Assembly: GCA_934454035.1 (NCBI GenBank)
Contig: CAKSFY010000049.1
Location: 1-14,749, forward strand
Direction: 5' to 3'
DNA: 14,749 nucleotides
Source: an uncultured Clostridia bacterium
GTDB taxonomy: Bacteria > Bacillota > Clostridia > UBA1381
In this document: one piece after another, positions 6,413 through 14,678 of the stretch
How the letters are laid out: the number at the start of each line of letters is the position of its first letter
Position numbering within the stretch: the first letter of the stretch is position 1
Notes under the pieces: model-generated
Databases searched by the model: none
Told to the model about the DNA's origin: nothing
Seen by the model: the letters and a program-made list of their open reading frames with translations, nothing else
Made by a program: the position numbers and the translations under genes

Positions 6413-7567
6413 TTATTTTATGATGTAATCTTCGGGTCTTTTATCGCTTAAGCCGAAATAGTAAAGAATTGCTTCGGCAGTGCGCTTTGAGGCGGTTCCG
6501 TCTCCGTACGGATTTGCGGCATGCGCCATTTTGTGATAAGCGCTTTCACTGTCCAAAAGCTCTTTTGCCATTGATACGATTGTGTCTCTGTCTACACCGG
6601 CAATTTTTACCGTGCCGGCGTCAACTGCTTCCGGACGTTCGGTTTCTTTTCTCAAAACCAAAACAGGTTTTGCAAGTGCCGGGGCTTCCTCCTGGATTCC
6701 GCCGGAATCGGTCATAACCATATAGCATTTAGCCATAAGATTATGAAGCTCGTCTACGTTGATTGGCTCAATCAGATGAACTCTGTCCACACCCTTGAGT
6801 ATGCCGAAAGCAGTTTCTCTGACGGCAGGGTTTAAGTGAACCGGGTAAACAAGCTCAACATCATCGTACGAAGTTACAATATCTTTCAGTGCATTACAGA
6901 TATTTTCCAGCGGCTCGCCGAGATTTTCACGTCTGTGAGCCGTAACGACAATTACGCGCTTATTTTCAAAATCAAGTTTGTTAAGCTCATCGTTTTCAAA
7001 CTTATAATCTTTTTGTACAGTTGTTTTAAGTGCGTCAATGACAGTATTGCCTGTAATGAATATATTTTCTTCGGGAATTGCTTCTCTTAACAGATTTTTC
7101 TTGTTTTGAACTGTCGGTGAAAAATGCAAATCGGCAATTCTTCCGGTCAGACATCTGTTCATTTCTTCGGGGAAGGGCGAGTATTTGTCATATGTTCTGA
7201 GTCCTGCTTCCACATGACCGACCTTAATCTGATTGTAAAATGCAGCAAGTGCGCCAACAAAGGTGGTTGATGTGTCGCCGTGAACCAAAACCATGTCGGG
7301 CTTTGCCTCCTTCATTACTTTGTCAAGACCTTCAAGAACTCTTGTTGTAATGCCGATCAGGGTTTGCCTTTCTTTCATTATATCCAAATCGTAATCGGGT
7401 TTTATTTTGAAAATGTCAAGCACCTGGTCAAGCATTTCGCGATGCTGTGCGGTTACGCACACGCTTGACTCGATTTGCGGATACTTTTTCAGTTCCAATG
7501 CGAGCGGAGCCATTTTAATGGCTTCCGGACGCGTCCCGAACACGGTCATAACCTTTATTTTATTCAT
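6413..7567 (-). CDS. wecB: UDP-N-acetylglucosamine 2-epimerase (non-hydrolysing)
   Basis: This enzyme interconverts UDP-GlcNAc and UDP-ManNAc in the cytoplasm, supplying ManNAc for teichoic-acid linkage units or other cell-surface glycans. The 384 residues are full length. Recognised motifs are GTRPEAIKMAPL (11-22), HGDTSTT (96-102, D98), HVEAGLRT (118-125, E120), FPEEMNR (132-138, E134), THRREN (H211 region), HLNP (H244) and the nucleotide-binding DSGGIQEEA (287-295). The start codon directly follows the tagO stop (TAAATG), and GGAGG sits 8 bases upstream inside tagO, so translation is probably coupled. Pairing with tagO supports a cell-wall polymer role. The firmicute name mnaA would fit equally well. 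Confidence 0.95.
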   Translation of the reverse strand: MNKIKVMTVFGTRPEAIKMAPLALELKKYPQIESSVCVTAQHREMLDQVLDIFKIKPDYDLDIMKERQTLIGITTRVLEGLDKVMKEAKPDMVLVHGDTSTTFVGALAAFYNQIKVGHVEAGLRTYDKYSPFPEEMNRCLTGRIADLHFSPTVQNKKNLLREAIPEENIFITGNTVIDALKTTVQKDYKFENDELNKLDFENKRVIVVTAHRRENLGEPLENICNALKDIVTSYDDVELVYPVHLNPAVRETAFGILKGVDRVHLIEPINVDELHNLMAKCYMVMTDSGGIQEEAPALAKPVLVLRKETERPEAVDAGTVKIAGVDRDTIVSMAKELLDSESAYHKMAHAANPYGDGTASKRTAEAILYYFGLSDKRPEDYIIK

Positions 7568-8632
7568 TTATTTATCCTCCGTATCTTTATCCTCATTCGG
7601 CTTTATCAAAAGTGCTTCTATAAGAATGAATATTATCACGCACAATAGAATTAAAATAGCTCTCAGCGCATTGCTTTCTGCAAGGACAACGGCAGTAATT
7701 CCGAGTACGCCGCTGATGGCATAGAGAATGAATACCGTTTGTTTCTGCGAAAAGCCCATATCTATAAGGCGGTGATGCAAATGCCCTCTGTCCGCTTTCA
7801 TCGGACTCTGTCCCTTTGAAATACGTCTGAGCATTGCAAATGCCGCATCAAAAAGCGGCAGTCCCAAAATCAAAAGCGGTACAGCAAACGATATTATCGC
7901 GTAGCTTTTGAACACTCCTTGAATGGAGAGCGTCGCCAGAATGAATCCCAGAAATGTCGAGCCGGTGTCGCCCATAAAGATTTTTGCAGGGTTAAAATTA
8001 TAAGGTAAAAATCCGAAGCAGGCACCCATTAAGGAGGTGCCGATTATTGCGACCGGATATTCGCCGACTCTGACGGCTATGAATACCAGACTGACCGACA
8101 TGATTGCCGATACGCCTGCTGCAAGTCCGTCCAGTCCGTCTATAAAATTAACTGCGTTTGTAATAAACACTATCCATACAATTGACAATACGATTGAGAG
8201 CCATTCGGGCAGAACCCAGTACGCATTGTCCGAGAAAAAGTTTGGATTGGTGAGCACGTCAATCTTTAAATCTCCGCCGATAATCACAATCAGTGCAGCA
8301 AGAATCTGAATAAAAAATTTCGGTTTTGCATCAAGTGCTTTTATATCGTCAACAACGCCCATGATTGCAATTATAGCAGAGCCTGCAAACATTGCCATAA
8401 TTTTTCGGTCCCATTTTCCGTAAAAACACAGTACCGCCACCAAAAATCCGAAAATTATTGCCATTCCGCCAAGACGCGGAATCGGATGTTTATGCATGCG
8501 CCGCGCGTCTTTTGGGATATCCATTGCCTTGACCTTTACCGCCCACATTTTTACCACGGGAGTTGAGATAAAGCTGAAAAAGAAAGCGACGGCAAATGCG
8601 CATATAAGAAATATAATCTCTTGTCTTGTCAT
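7568..8632 (-). CDS. tagO: Polyprenyl-phosphate HexNAc-1-phosphate transferase (TagO/WecA family)
   Basis: This polytopic membrane enzyme transfers HexNAc-1-phosphate from UDP-sugar to undecaprenyl phosphate, the first lipid-linked step of wall teichoic acid or surface polysaccharide synthesis. I chose ATG 8632 (354 residues) over the upstream in-frame start at 8668, because AAAGGA lies about 8 bases before it and the longer version would overlap trpS. A first membrane helix (about 5-27) follows directly. Family motifs are HPIPRLGG (49-56), VVDD (93-96, Mg-binding), NFIDGLDG (162-169), FMGDTGS (219-225) and HLHHR (284-288). The last separates TagO/WecA from MraY. About ten hydrophobic helices are visible. 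The gene is coupled to wecB, whose product makes UDP-ManNAc. GlcNAc is the likely substrate, but this is inferred. Confidence 0.92.
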   Translation of the reverse strand: MTRQEIIFLICAFAVAFFFSFISTPVVKMWAVKVKAMDIPKDARRMHKHPIPRLGGMAIIFGFLVAVLCFYGKWDRKIMAMFAGSAIIAIMGVVDDIKALDAKPKFFIQILAALIVIIGGDLKIDVLTNPNFFSDNAYWVLPEWLSIVLSIVWIVFITNAVNFIDGLDGLAAGVSAIMSVSLVFIAVRVGEYPVAIIGTSLMGACFGFLPYNFNPAKIFMGDTGSTFLGFILATLSIQGVFKSYAIISFAVPLLILGLPLFDAAFAMLRRISKGQSPMKADRGHLHHRLIDMGFSQKQTVFILYAISGVLGITAVVLAESNALRAILILLCVIIFILIEALLIKPNEDKDTEDK

Positions 8633-8657
8633 AGATATTTTCCTTTCTTTACATGCT

Positions 8658-9659
8658 TTATTGAACAAAGCCTACTTTTTTGTAAACTTTTCTGAGTGTT
8701 CTTTGTGCCATTGCATTGGCTTTTTCAGCACCCTTTTCGTAAATTCCGACAAGATAATCCTTGTTGTTTGAAAGCTCGTCATATCTGGTGCGTATAGGTC
8801 TTATGCATTCGACAACGGCTTCGGCAACATCGGCTTTAAAGTCTCCGTAGCCTTTGCCGCTGTAATCGGAGACAATTTCCTCAATGTTTCTGCCGGTTAC
8901 TGCCGACATAATGCACAGCAGATTGTTGATTCCTGCCTTTGTCTCGTCATTTTCGCGGTATTCTATAATGCCTTCGCTGTCGGTGACGGCACTTTTTATC
9001 TTTTTCGCCATTACGTTAAAGTCATCCAGAATCGAAATATATGCTTTCGGGTTTTCATCCGACTTTGACATTTTCTTTGTCGGCTCGGTAAGACTCATGA
9101 CCTTTGCTCCGTTTTTAGGCATGAAGCCTTCGGGAATTTTAAAGACATCGCCGTATATCGAGTTAAATCTCTGCGCAATATCTCTTGTTATTTCAATATG
9201 CTGCATCTGATCCTTTCCCACGGGAACCAAATCTGCCTGATACAAAAGAATATCGGCAGCCATAAGCACGGGATATGTAAATAGTCCCGCGTTTATATTG
9301 TCCGCATGCTTGGCGGACTTGTCTTTAAACTGAGTCATTCTCGAAAGCTCGCCCATGTAGGTATAGCAGTTTAAAATCCATGCAAGCTGAGCGTGTGCGG
9401 GTACATGCGATTGTATAAATATCAGATTTTCCTCCGGGTCTATTCCGCAGGCAAGATATATCTTCAAAAGGTCAAGCGTGCGTTTTCTCAGCTCCTGCGG
9501 ATTTTGCCTTACGGTAATGGAATGCATATCCATTATTGCATAGCAACAATGATAATCATGCTGCAAATCCACAAAGTTTTTTATTGCGCCCAGATAATTT
9601 CCGAGCGTTATATTTCCCGACGGCTGTACGCCGGAAAAAATTATTTTCTTATCATCCAT
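8658..9659 (-). CDS. trpS: Tryptophan--tRNA ligase
   Basis: This class Ic aminoacyl-tRNA synthetase charges tRNA-Trp in the cytoplasm. The 333 residues match normal bacterial TrpRS length. Motifs are FSGVQPSGN (8-16), the HIGH-equivalent GNYLGA (20-25), the tryptophan-pocket region around MDMHSIT (43-49), MAADILLYQ (133-141), the VPVGKDQ.QH stretch (145-154) and a perfect KMSKS (196-200). AAAGGA lies upstream of the ATG. The gene sits 22 bases after the aminotransferase gene and 25 bases before tagO. Many firmicute trpS genes have a T-box leader, but there is no room for one here, so trpS appears to be expressed with the rest of the operon. Confidence 0.97.
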   Translation of the reverse strand: MDDKKIIFSGVQPSGNITLGNYLGAIKNFVDLQHDYHCCYAIMDMHSITVRQNPQELRKRTLDLLKIYLACGIDPEENLIFIQSHVPAHAQLAWILNCYTYMGELSRMTQFKDKSAKHADNINAGLFTYPVLMAADILLYQADLVPVGKDQMQHIEITRDIAQRFNSIYGDVFKIPEGFMPKNGAKVMSLTEPTKKMSKSDENPKAYISILDDFNVMAKKIKSAVTDSEGIIEYRENDETKAGINNLLCIMSAVTGRNIEEIVSDYSGKGYGDFKADVAEAVVECIRPIRTRYDELSNNKDYLVGIYEKGAEKANAMAQRTLRKVYKKVGFVQ

Positions 9660-9681
9660 TTTTATTTCTATCCTTTCAAAA

Positions 9682-10869
9682 TCAGCCGAGCATTTCGGTC
9701 AGAACCTTTCCGAGTGCTTTTATGCCTTTTTCAATTTTTTCTTCCGGCATTGTCGAGTAATTCAAACGGAAAAACTCAGAAGGCTTTTCCTGGTCAACAG
9801 CAAAGCTGTTTCCGGCTACAAATGCAACCTTTTCTTTTAAACATTCTGCCAAAAGCTTGTTTGAGTCTGTCCCTTTCGGAGCGGTACACCAAATGAACAG
9901 ACCGCCGTCGGGACGTGTGTAAGTTACCGATTCAGGGAAATATTTATCCATGCAGTCAAGCATAAATCTGCATTTTTTTCCGTAAAGTTCTCTGCCTTTT
10001 TTGATTATTTCTTCTATATTATATCTTTTTATAAATTCTGTCGCCATCATTTGAGTAATCAGCGGCGTGTGCACGTCGTTTGCCTGCTTGGCAACTTCTA
10101 TTTTCCCGGCGATTTCTTCGTTTGCGATTACATAACCGAGTCTCATTCCCGGAGATAAAATCTTTGAGAAGCTTCCTACATATATAACTCTGTCATGTTC
10201 GTCCATTGATTTAATAGTGGGAATATCATTCCCCGCAAATCTTAAATCACCGTAGGGATTATCTTCCAAAATAAGAACATCATATTTTTCGGCAAGCTCA
10301 AGAATTTTTTTGCGTTTTGCAAGGCTCATTGTAATACCCGACGGGTTTTGAAAAGTCGGGATTGTGTAAATCAGCTTTACATCGTTGTTTTTTAACACTT
10401 CTTCGAGCTTGTCGGTGTCCATTCCGTCACTTTCCACCGGAATACCTATCAAATCGGATTGATAGAATCTGAGTGAGTTGAGCGTTCCCACAAAAGTCGG
10501 AGCTTCAACAATAACCTTGTCGCCACCGTTAATAAGAACTTTTGCCGCAAGGTCGATTCCCTGCTGTGCGCCTGTGGTTATTATCAGTTTATCTTTTTTG
10601 CCGAATGAATTGACCTTTTCGGCTCTGCCTTTTGCAATCTCCTTAAAAGGAGCATAACCGTCTGTTGTTCCGTACTGAAGTGCGGCAGTCGGATTTTTTT
10701 CTAGTATATCTTTTGCTATCTGAGCAAGTTCCTCGCCGGGAAAAAGCTCCGGAGCGGGCGAGCCGCCTGCAAGCGAAATCACCTCCGGGTCAGCCATGAG
10801 TTTGAACATTTCTCTGATTGCGGACGCTTTTATAGGCTTCGTGCGCTCTGCAAAATATTTTTCGTACAT
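9682..10869 (-). CDS. PLP-dependent aminotransferase, 2-aminoadipate transaminase (LysN)-like
   Basis: This is a fold-type I aminotransferase using pyridoxal phosphate. The 395 residues show LAGGSPAPELFP (33-44), LQYGTTDGY (64-72), PTFQNPSG (171-178, N175), LEDNPYG (201-207, D203 and Y206), the PLP lysine in GSFSKIL (K236) with R243 after it, and the carboxylate-binding arginine in FFRLNYS (R368). The pattern resembles the LysN/MocR-type subgroup that accepts 2-aminoadipate and aromatic or branched-chain amino acids. The substrate cannot be set from sequence. There is no N-terminal GntR DNA-binding domain, so it is an enzyme, not a MocR regulator. It lies 21 bases after glnS and 22 bases before trpS in the same operon, with AAAGGA before the start. 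Confidence 0.9.
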   Translation of the reverse strand: MYEKYFAERTKPIKASAIREMFKLMADPEVISLAGGSPAPELFPGEELAQIAKDILEKNPTAALQYGTTDGYAPFKEIAKGRAEKVNSFGKKDKLIITTGAQQGIDLAAKVLINGGDKVIVEAPTFVGTLNSLRFYQSDLIGIPVESDGMDTDKLEEVLKNNDVKLIYTIPTFQNPSGITMSLAKRKKILELAEKYDVLILEDNPYGDLRFAGNDIPTIKSMDEHDRVIYVGSFSKILSPGMRLGYVIANEEIAGKIEVAKQANDVHTPLITQMMATEFIKRYNIEEIIKKGRELYGKKCRFMLDCMDKYFPESVTYTRPDGGLFIWCTAPKGTDSNKLLAECLKEKVAFVAGNSFAVDQEKPSEFFRLNYSTMPEEKIEKGIKALGKVLTEMLG

Positions 10870-10890
10870 ATATTATATCGTCCTTTCGGT

Positions 10891-12555
10891 TTATTTGTTT
10901 ACCTTTGCCCATGAATCCTTGAGGGCAACGGTTCTGTTGAATATCAGATTATCATCGGTACTGTCGGTATCAGCACAGAAATATCCTAAACGCAGGAATT
11001 GGAATGTGTCGCCCGGTTTTGCACCTTTTAAGTTGCTTTCCAGCTTGCAGCCGGTAAGCACTTCTTCCGAATTAGGATTCAGATTGTCGATAAAGCTTCC
11101 GACCTTGCTTTCATCGGATGGGTTTTCGACATTGAAGAGCCTGTCGTAAAGACGTACGGTTGTGTCGATTGCATGGTTTGCGCTTACCCAATGAATTGTA
11201 CCCTTTACTTTTCTGCCGTCGGGGGAGTCGCCGCCCTTTGTTAGCGGATCGTAAGTGCAGTGAACCTCGGTAACCTTGCCGTTTTCATCTGTTTTATAGT
11301 CGGTGCAGGTTACATAGTATGCGCTTTTTAGGCGAACCTCTCTGCCGGGAGCAAGGCGGAAGTATTTTTTTGGTGCGTCTATCATGAAGTCATCTTCTTC
11401 AATATACAGTTCTCTTGAAAATTCTACTTTTCTTTTGCCGGCTTCGGGATTTTCGGGATTGGTTTCAATCTCAATTATCTCGGTTTCGTTTTCGGGATAA
11501 TTGTCGATTATAAGCTTTATCGGGCGCAGTACCGCCATTGCGCGCGGAGCGGTTTTGTTAAGGTCTTCTCTTACGCAATGCTCCAAAAGGCTGAAATCAA
11601 TAACGCTGTTCGCTTTTGCTACACCGATTCTCTCACAAAAATCTCTGATAGCGGCAGGGGTATAGCCTCGTCTTCTCATGCCGCAAAGTGTACCCATTCT
11701 CGGGTCATTCCAGCCTGAAACAATGTTATCTTTAACTAGCTTCAGGCATTTGCGTTTACTGGTGAGTGTGTAGTTTAAATTCATTCTTGCAAATTCAATC
11801 TGACGTGACGGCGATTCAAACTTAAGCTCGCGCAAAACCCAGTCATAAAGAGGCCTATGGTCCTCAAACTCAAGAGAGCAGAGAGAATGTGTAACTCCCT
11901 CAACCGTATCGGAAATCGGGTGAGCAAAGTCGTACATAGGATAAACGCACCATTTATCTCCCGTGCGGTGATGCGCCGCATGCAGAATTCTGTAGATGAC
12001 AGGGTCGCGCATGTTAAGATTTGGCGACGACATATCTATTTTTGCTCTTAAAACCTTTTCTCCGTTTTCAAATTCGCCTTTTGTCATTCTTTCGAACAGG
12101 TCAAGATTTTCTTCTATGCTTCTGTCTCTGTAAGGACTGTTTTTTCCGGGTTCTTTCAATGTGCCGCGATACTCTCTTATTTCCTCTGCCGAAAGGTCGT
12201 CAACATAAGCCTTTCCCAATTTAATAAGCTTTATTGCCGATTCGTATATAGCGTCAAAATAATCGGAAGCGTATAGAATTTTATCCCACTTAAAGCCGAG
12301 CCATTCTATATCTTCTTTGATTGCATCGACATATTCCACATCCTCTTTTGTCGGATTGGTATCATCAAGACGCAGGTTGCATGTTCCGTTATATTTAATT
12401 GCCGTTCCGAAATCAATGCATATGGCTTTTGCATGACCGATGTGCAGATATCCGTTCGGTTCGGGCGGAAATCGGGTTTGTACGTGGTCGTACACTCCGT
12501 CCGCCAAGTCCTTGTTTATAGCTTCATGTATAAAATTTACACCTAATTCTTCCAT
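10891..12555 (-). CDS. glnS: Glutamine--tRNA ligase
   Basis: This class I synthetase charges tRNA-Gln directly with glutamine. The 554 residues begin like other bacterial GlnRS, with FPPEPNGYLHIGHAKA (29-44; HIGH at 38-41). They include LRLDDTNP (61-68), the Gln pocket stretch DFAHPISDTVEGVTHSL (209-225), a KMSKS equivalent of YTLTSKRK (262-269), GMRRRGYTP, and a C-terminal beta-barrel anticodon domain. The usual Met of MSKRK is Thr265. No YqeY-type extension is present. GlnRS is absent from many firmicutes, which use GluRS plus GatCAB, so its presence is informative. The start lies 5 bases after the gltX stop, and its ribosome site (GAGAGGAA) lies inside the end of gltX. Confidence 0.97.
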   Translation of the reverse strand: MEELGVNFIHEAINKDLADGVYDHVQTRFPPEPNGYLHIGHAKAICIDFGTAIKYNGTCNLRLDDTNPTKEDVEYVDAIKEDIEWLGFKWDKILYASDYFDAIYESAIKLIKLGKAYVDDLSAEEIREYRGTLKEPGKNSPYRDRSIEENLDLFERMTKGEFENGEKVLRAKIDMSSPNLNMRDPVIYRILHAAHHRTGDKWCVYPMYDFAHPISDTVEGVTHSLCSLEFEDHRPLYDWVLRELKFESPSRQIEFARMNLNYTLTSKRKCLKLVKDNIVSGWNDPRMGTLCGMRRRGYTPAAIRDFCERIGVAKANSVIDFSLLEHCVREDLNKTAPRAMAVLRPIKLIIDNYPENETEIIEIETNPENPEAGKRKVEFSRELYIEEDDFMIDAPKKYFRLAPGREVRLKSAYYVTCTDYKTDENGKVTEVHCTYDPLTKGGDSPDGRKVKGTIHWVSANHAIDTTVRLYDRLFNVENPSDESKVGSFIDNLNPNSEEVLTGCKLESNLKGAKPGDTFQFLRLGYFCADTDSTDDNLIFNRTVALKDSWAKVNK

Positions 12556-12560
12556 ATGTT

Positions 12561-14219
12561 TTATTCCTCTCTTTTAGCTAAGTATTTAATTGCCTCATCA
12601 AATCTTGCCGAGACTTCTTCGTATCCCATAACCTGCATGATTTGATACAAATCCGGCGTATTTCGTCTGCCTGTTACGGCAACTCTTATAACTGTACTTA
12701 CATCGCCGACGTGTCCTTTGTAGTCCTCGGGATTTTTCTTATAAAGCTTGGGAGCTTTTGCATAACCGAGCTTTTCACTCATTTCTCGTACTTTCGGGAA
12801 CCATTCGTCAGCTGATTCATCTTTGTCATACACATTTTTATATTCTGTCAAAATTTCTGTCATATCCTCTTTTGAAAGATTTTCGGGAAATTCCGGATTT
12901 TGGGGACGTGCATAGAAATATTCAATATATTCGGGTACATCCTCCCATTTTGCAATGTCCTTTCTCGGTTTTTCGTTTCCTCTTTCTATAGACAGTATGT
13001 TGAGTGCATATTCGGGATTTTTGTCCATACGCTGTCGGAACTCATCGTTGTAGTTTGCCGCCCACTCATGTACGGCGTCAAAAACCTGTTTGGCGGAAAG
13101 CGTTGATATATATGTCTTGCTTATATCGGTCAGCTTTGCGAGGTCAAAAAGCGCGCCTGCTTTGCTCATATGCTTAAGAGAAAATGCAAAATTGCATCTG
13201 TCCTCACAAGGATTTTGCCTGCGCCATTCCTCATAATCGGAATTGGCAATCGTCATAAGATATTCCAAAACCGCTTCCTTGGGGTAGCCTACCTCGTGGT
13301 AATATGTGACGGCTGCTTCAGGGTCTTTTCTTTTTGAAAGCTTACGCTTGCAGCCGTCATCCTCTTTCATTATAGGCGAAATATGCGAATATCTTGGAGC
13401 TTTAAAGCCGAGCACTTCAAAAAGCTGAAGATGTATCGGGGCGGAGGAAATCCATTCATCTCCGCGTATTACATCGGTTGTACCCATAAGCTTATCATCT
13501 ATTGCATGTGCAAAATGATATGTCGGAATCCCGTCGGTTTTTAAAAGAACTATATCGGCGGTATTTTCCGGCATTTCTATTTTGCCTTTTATTCCGTCCT
13601 CAAAGGCAATTCGCCTTTCGGGATTGCCGGGGGATTTAAGCCTTACTACATAAGGCTTGCCTGCGGAAATATTTTTTTCAATTTCTTCAAGTGTGAGCGA
13701 GCGGCATTTTGCAAATTCCCCGTAATATCCGGGAGTGAGTTTTTTTGCCTCTTGCTCGGCTCTTACAAAGTCAAGTTCTTCTGCAGTGCAGAAGCAAGGG
13801 TATGCAAGTCCTTTTTTTACAAGCTCTTTGCAATACGTTCTGTAAATTTCACGTCTCATACTTTGCTTATAAGGACCGTAATTTCCCTTTTCTTCCGTTT
13901 CTGAGGTCATACCTTCGTCAAATTCTATTCCGAATGCTTTTAAACCGTTGACGATTCCGCTGACTCCGTTGTCCACTTCACGTTTTTTGTCCGTATCTTC
14001 TATTCTTAAATAGAAGATTCCGTCTGTAGTATGAGCAACCCTCTCGGCAACGAATGCGGCAAATAATCCGCCTATATGCAAAAATCCCGTAGGGCTGGGA
14101 GCAAATCGTGTAACCTTTGCTCCGTCAGGTAAAGAGCGTGCGGGATATATTTTTTCATAATCTTCCGGAGTTTTTGTTATTTCGGGAAACATAAGCTCCG
14201 CCAATTTGTTATAATCCAT
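12561..14219 (-). CDS. gltX: Glutamate--tRNA ligase, long form
   Basis: This synthetase attaches glutamate to tRNA-Glu. Motifs are TRFAPSPTGFLHIGG (37-51), LRIEDTD (71-77), a zinc-site pattern CFC with a later C172 (142-172), HFAHAIDD (235-242), RGDEW (252-256) and the KMSKS equivalent RKLSKRKDP (292-300). At 552 residues it is longer than the usual 465-500. About 33 residues precede the catalytic core, and the C-terminal half is extended and divergent. The ATG at 14219 has GAAAGGC upstream and a promoter at 14278-14306. It heads the operon and directly precedes glnS. With GlnRS present it is probably a discriminating GluRS, which is inference. Confidence 0.95.
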   Translation of the reverse strand: MDYNKLAELMFPEITKTPEDYEKIYPARSLPDGAKVTRFAPSPTGFLHIGGLFAAFVAERVAHTTDGIFYLRIEDTDKKREVDNGVSGIVNGLKAFGIEFDEGMTSETEEKGNYGPYKQSMRREIYRTYCKELVKKGLAYPCFCTAEELDFVRAEQEAKKLTPGYYGEFAKCRSLTLEEIEKNISAGKPYVVRLKSPGNPERRIAFEDGIKGKIEMPENTADIVLLKTDGIPTYHFAHAIDDKLMGTTDVIRGDEWISSAPIHLQLFEVLGFKAPRYSHISPIMKEDDGCKRKLSKRKDPEAAVTYYHEVGYPKEAVLEYLMTIANSDYEEWRRQNPCEDRCNFAFSLKHMSKAGALFDLAKLTDISKTYISTLSAKQVFDAVHEWAANYNDEFRQRMDKNPEYALNILSIERGNEKPRKDIAKWEDVPEYIEYFYARPQNPEFPENLSKEDMTEILTEYKNVYDKDESADEWFPKVREMSEKLGYAKAPKLYKKNPEDYKGHVGDVSTVIRVAVTGRRNTPDLYQIMQVMGYEEVSARFDEAIKYLAKREE

Positions 14220-14238
14220 GTTTATTTTCAGCCTTTCT

Positions 14239-14256
14239 TTATGCCTTTCGGCATAA
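14239..14256 (-). other. Small leader hairpin with GAAA tetraloop before gltX
   Basis: In the minus-strand transcript TTATGCC and GGCATAA form a perfect 7-bp stem closed by a GAAA (GNRA) loop. It lies about 20 bases upstream of the gltX start and just ahead of its ribosome binding site. It has no U-run and is too small to be a known riboswitch or T-box. It may stabilise the mRNA end or be incidental. Confidence 0.45.
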
Positions 14257-14277
14257 TTTCATATTTCTTATTTCTAT

Positions 14278-14306
14278 ATTATACCTCTTATTCGGCTCAA
14301 TATCAA
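14278..14306 (-). promoter_or_regulatory. Predicted sigma-A promoter of the gltX-glnS operon
   Basis: On the minus strand TTGATA (14306-14301), a 17-base spacer and a perfect TATAAT (14283-14278) are visible. Transcription would start near 14271, leaving a short leader of about 50 bases, so there is no room for a T-box or large riboswitch. The promoter faces away from the tRNA promoter at 14397-14425. Confidence 0.8.
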
Positions 14307-14396
14307 TATTTTTTTGCAAAAAAGTGCTTTTTTTCTGATAAAAACGGCGCAAAAACAGCTTTTAAAAAATTTTTTTAATTTTTTTTTAAAAAAGTA

Positions 14397-14425
14397 TTGA
14401 CAAACGAATTACTTTCTGCTATAAT
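14397..14425 (+). promoter_or_regulatory. Consensus sigma-A promoter of the tRNA operon, with AT-rich UP-like tract
   Basis: Perfect consensus TTGACA (14397-14402), a 17-base spacer and TATAAT (14420-14425) lie just upstream of tRNA-Val. Blocks of A and T at about 14363-14396 resemble an UP element that would add strength. The start is expected near 14432, about 20 bases before the first tRNA. A perfect consensus plus UP tract is typical of stable-RNA promoters. Confidence 0.92.
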
Positions 14426-14451
14426 TGTCTATGTTGTCACGCGGTGAGCAT

Positions 14452-14527
14452 GGGAGTTTAGCTCAGCTGGGAGAGCGTCTGCCTTACAAGCAGGATGTCA
14501 CAGGTTCGAGCCCTGTAACTCCCACCA
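14452..14527 (+). tRNA. tRNA-Val (anticodon UAC)
   Basis: This 76-base cloverleaf has the CCA end encoded. The acceptor stem is GGGAGTT/AACTCCC, the D arm GCTC..GAGC, and the anticodon loop CTTACAA (anticodon TAC, reading GTA and related valine codons). The T arm is ACAGG TTCGAGC CCTGT. All stems pair, allowing one G-T pair in the anticodon stem. It is the first gene behind the consensus promoter. Confidence 0.97.
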
Positions 14528-14548
14528 ATATCTTTTTATAAAGATATT
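14527..14548 (+). other. Intergenic hairpin between tRNA-Val and tRNA-Asp
   Basis: AATATCTTT (14527-14535) and AAAGATATT (14540-14548) form a perfect 9-bp stem with a TTAT loop, starting at the last base of the encoded CCA. No U-run follows, so it is unlikely to be a terminator. It may guide 3' processing of the tRNA precursor. A second weak hairpin, TGGCA-GCAT-TGCCA, lies at 14566-14579. Confidence 0.5.
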
Positions 14549-14586
14549 GCCCAAAGTTCCTAAGATGGCAGCATTGCCAAAAATAT

Positions 14587-14663
14587 GGCCCGGTAGTTCA
14601 GCTGGTTAGAACGCTAGCCTGTCACGCTAGAGGTCGTGGGTTCGAACCCCATCCGGGTCGCCA
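14587..14663 (+). tRNA. tRNA-Asp (anticodon GUC)
   Basis: This 77-base cloverleaf has the CCA end encoded. The acceptor stem is GGCCCGG/CCGGGTC (one G-T pair), the D arm GTTC..GAAC, the anticodon arm CTAGC-CTGTCAC-GCTAG (anticodon GTC), and the T arm GTGGG TTCGAAC CCCAT. It is the second gene of the tRNA operon. Confidence 0.97.
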
Positions 14664-14678
14664 TTTTTTTGACAAGAT

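Noticed and set aside
8633..8668. Longer tagO start at 8668
   Set aside because: It would overlap trpS and add 12 polar residues before the first helix. The ATG at 8632 has a properly spaced AAAGGA.
14220..14277. T-box or other riboswitch in the gltX leader, or before trpS
   Set aside because: The leader is about 50 bases and the gap before trpS is 22 bases. Both are far too short, and no T-box core sequence is seen.
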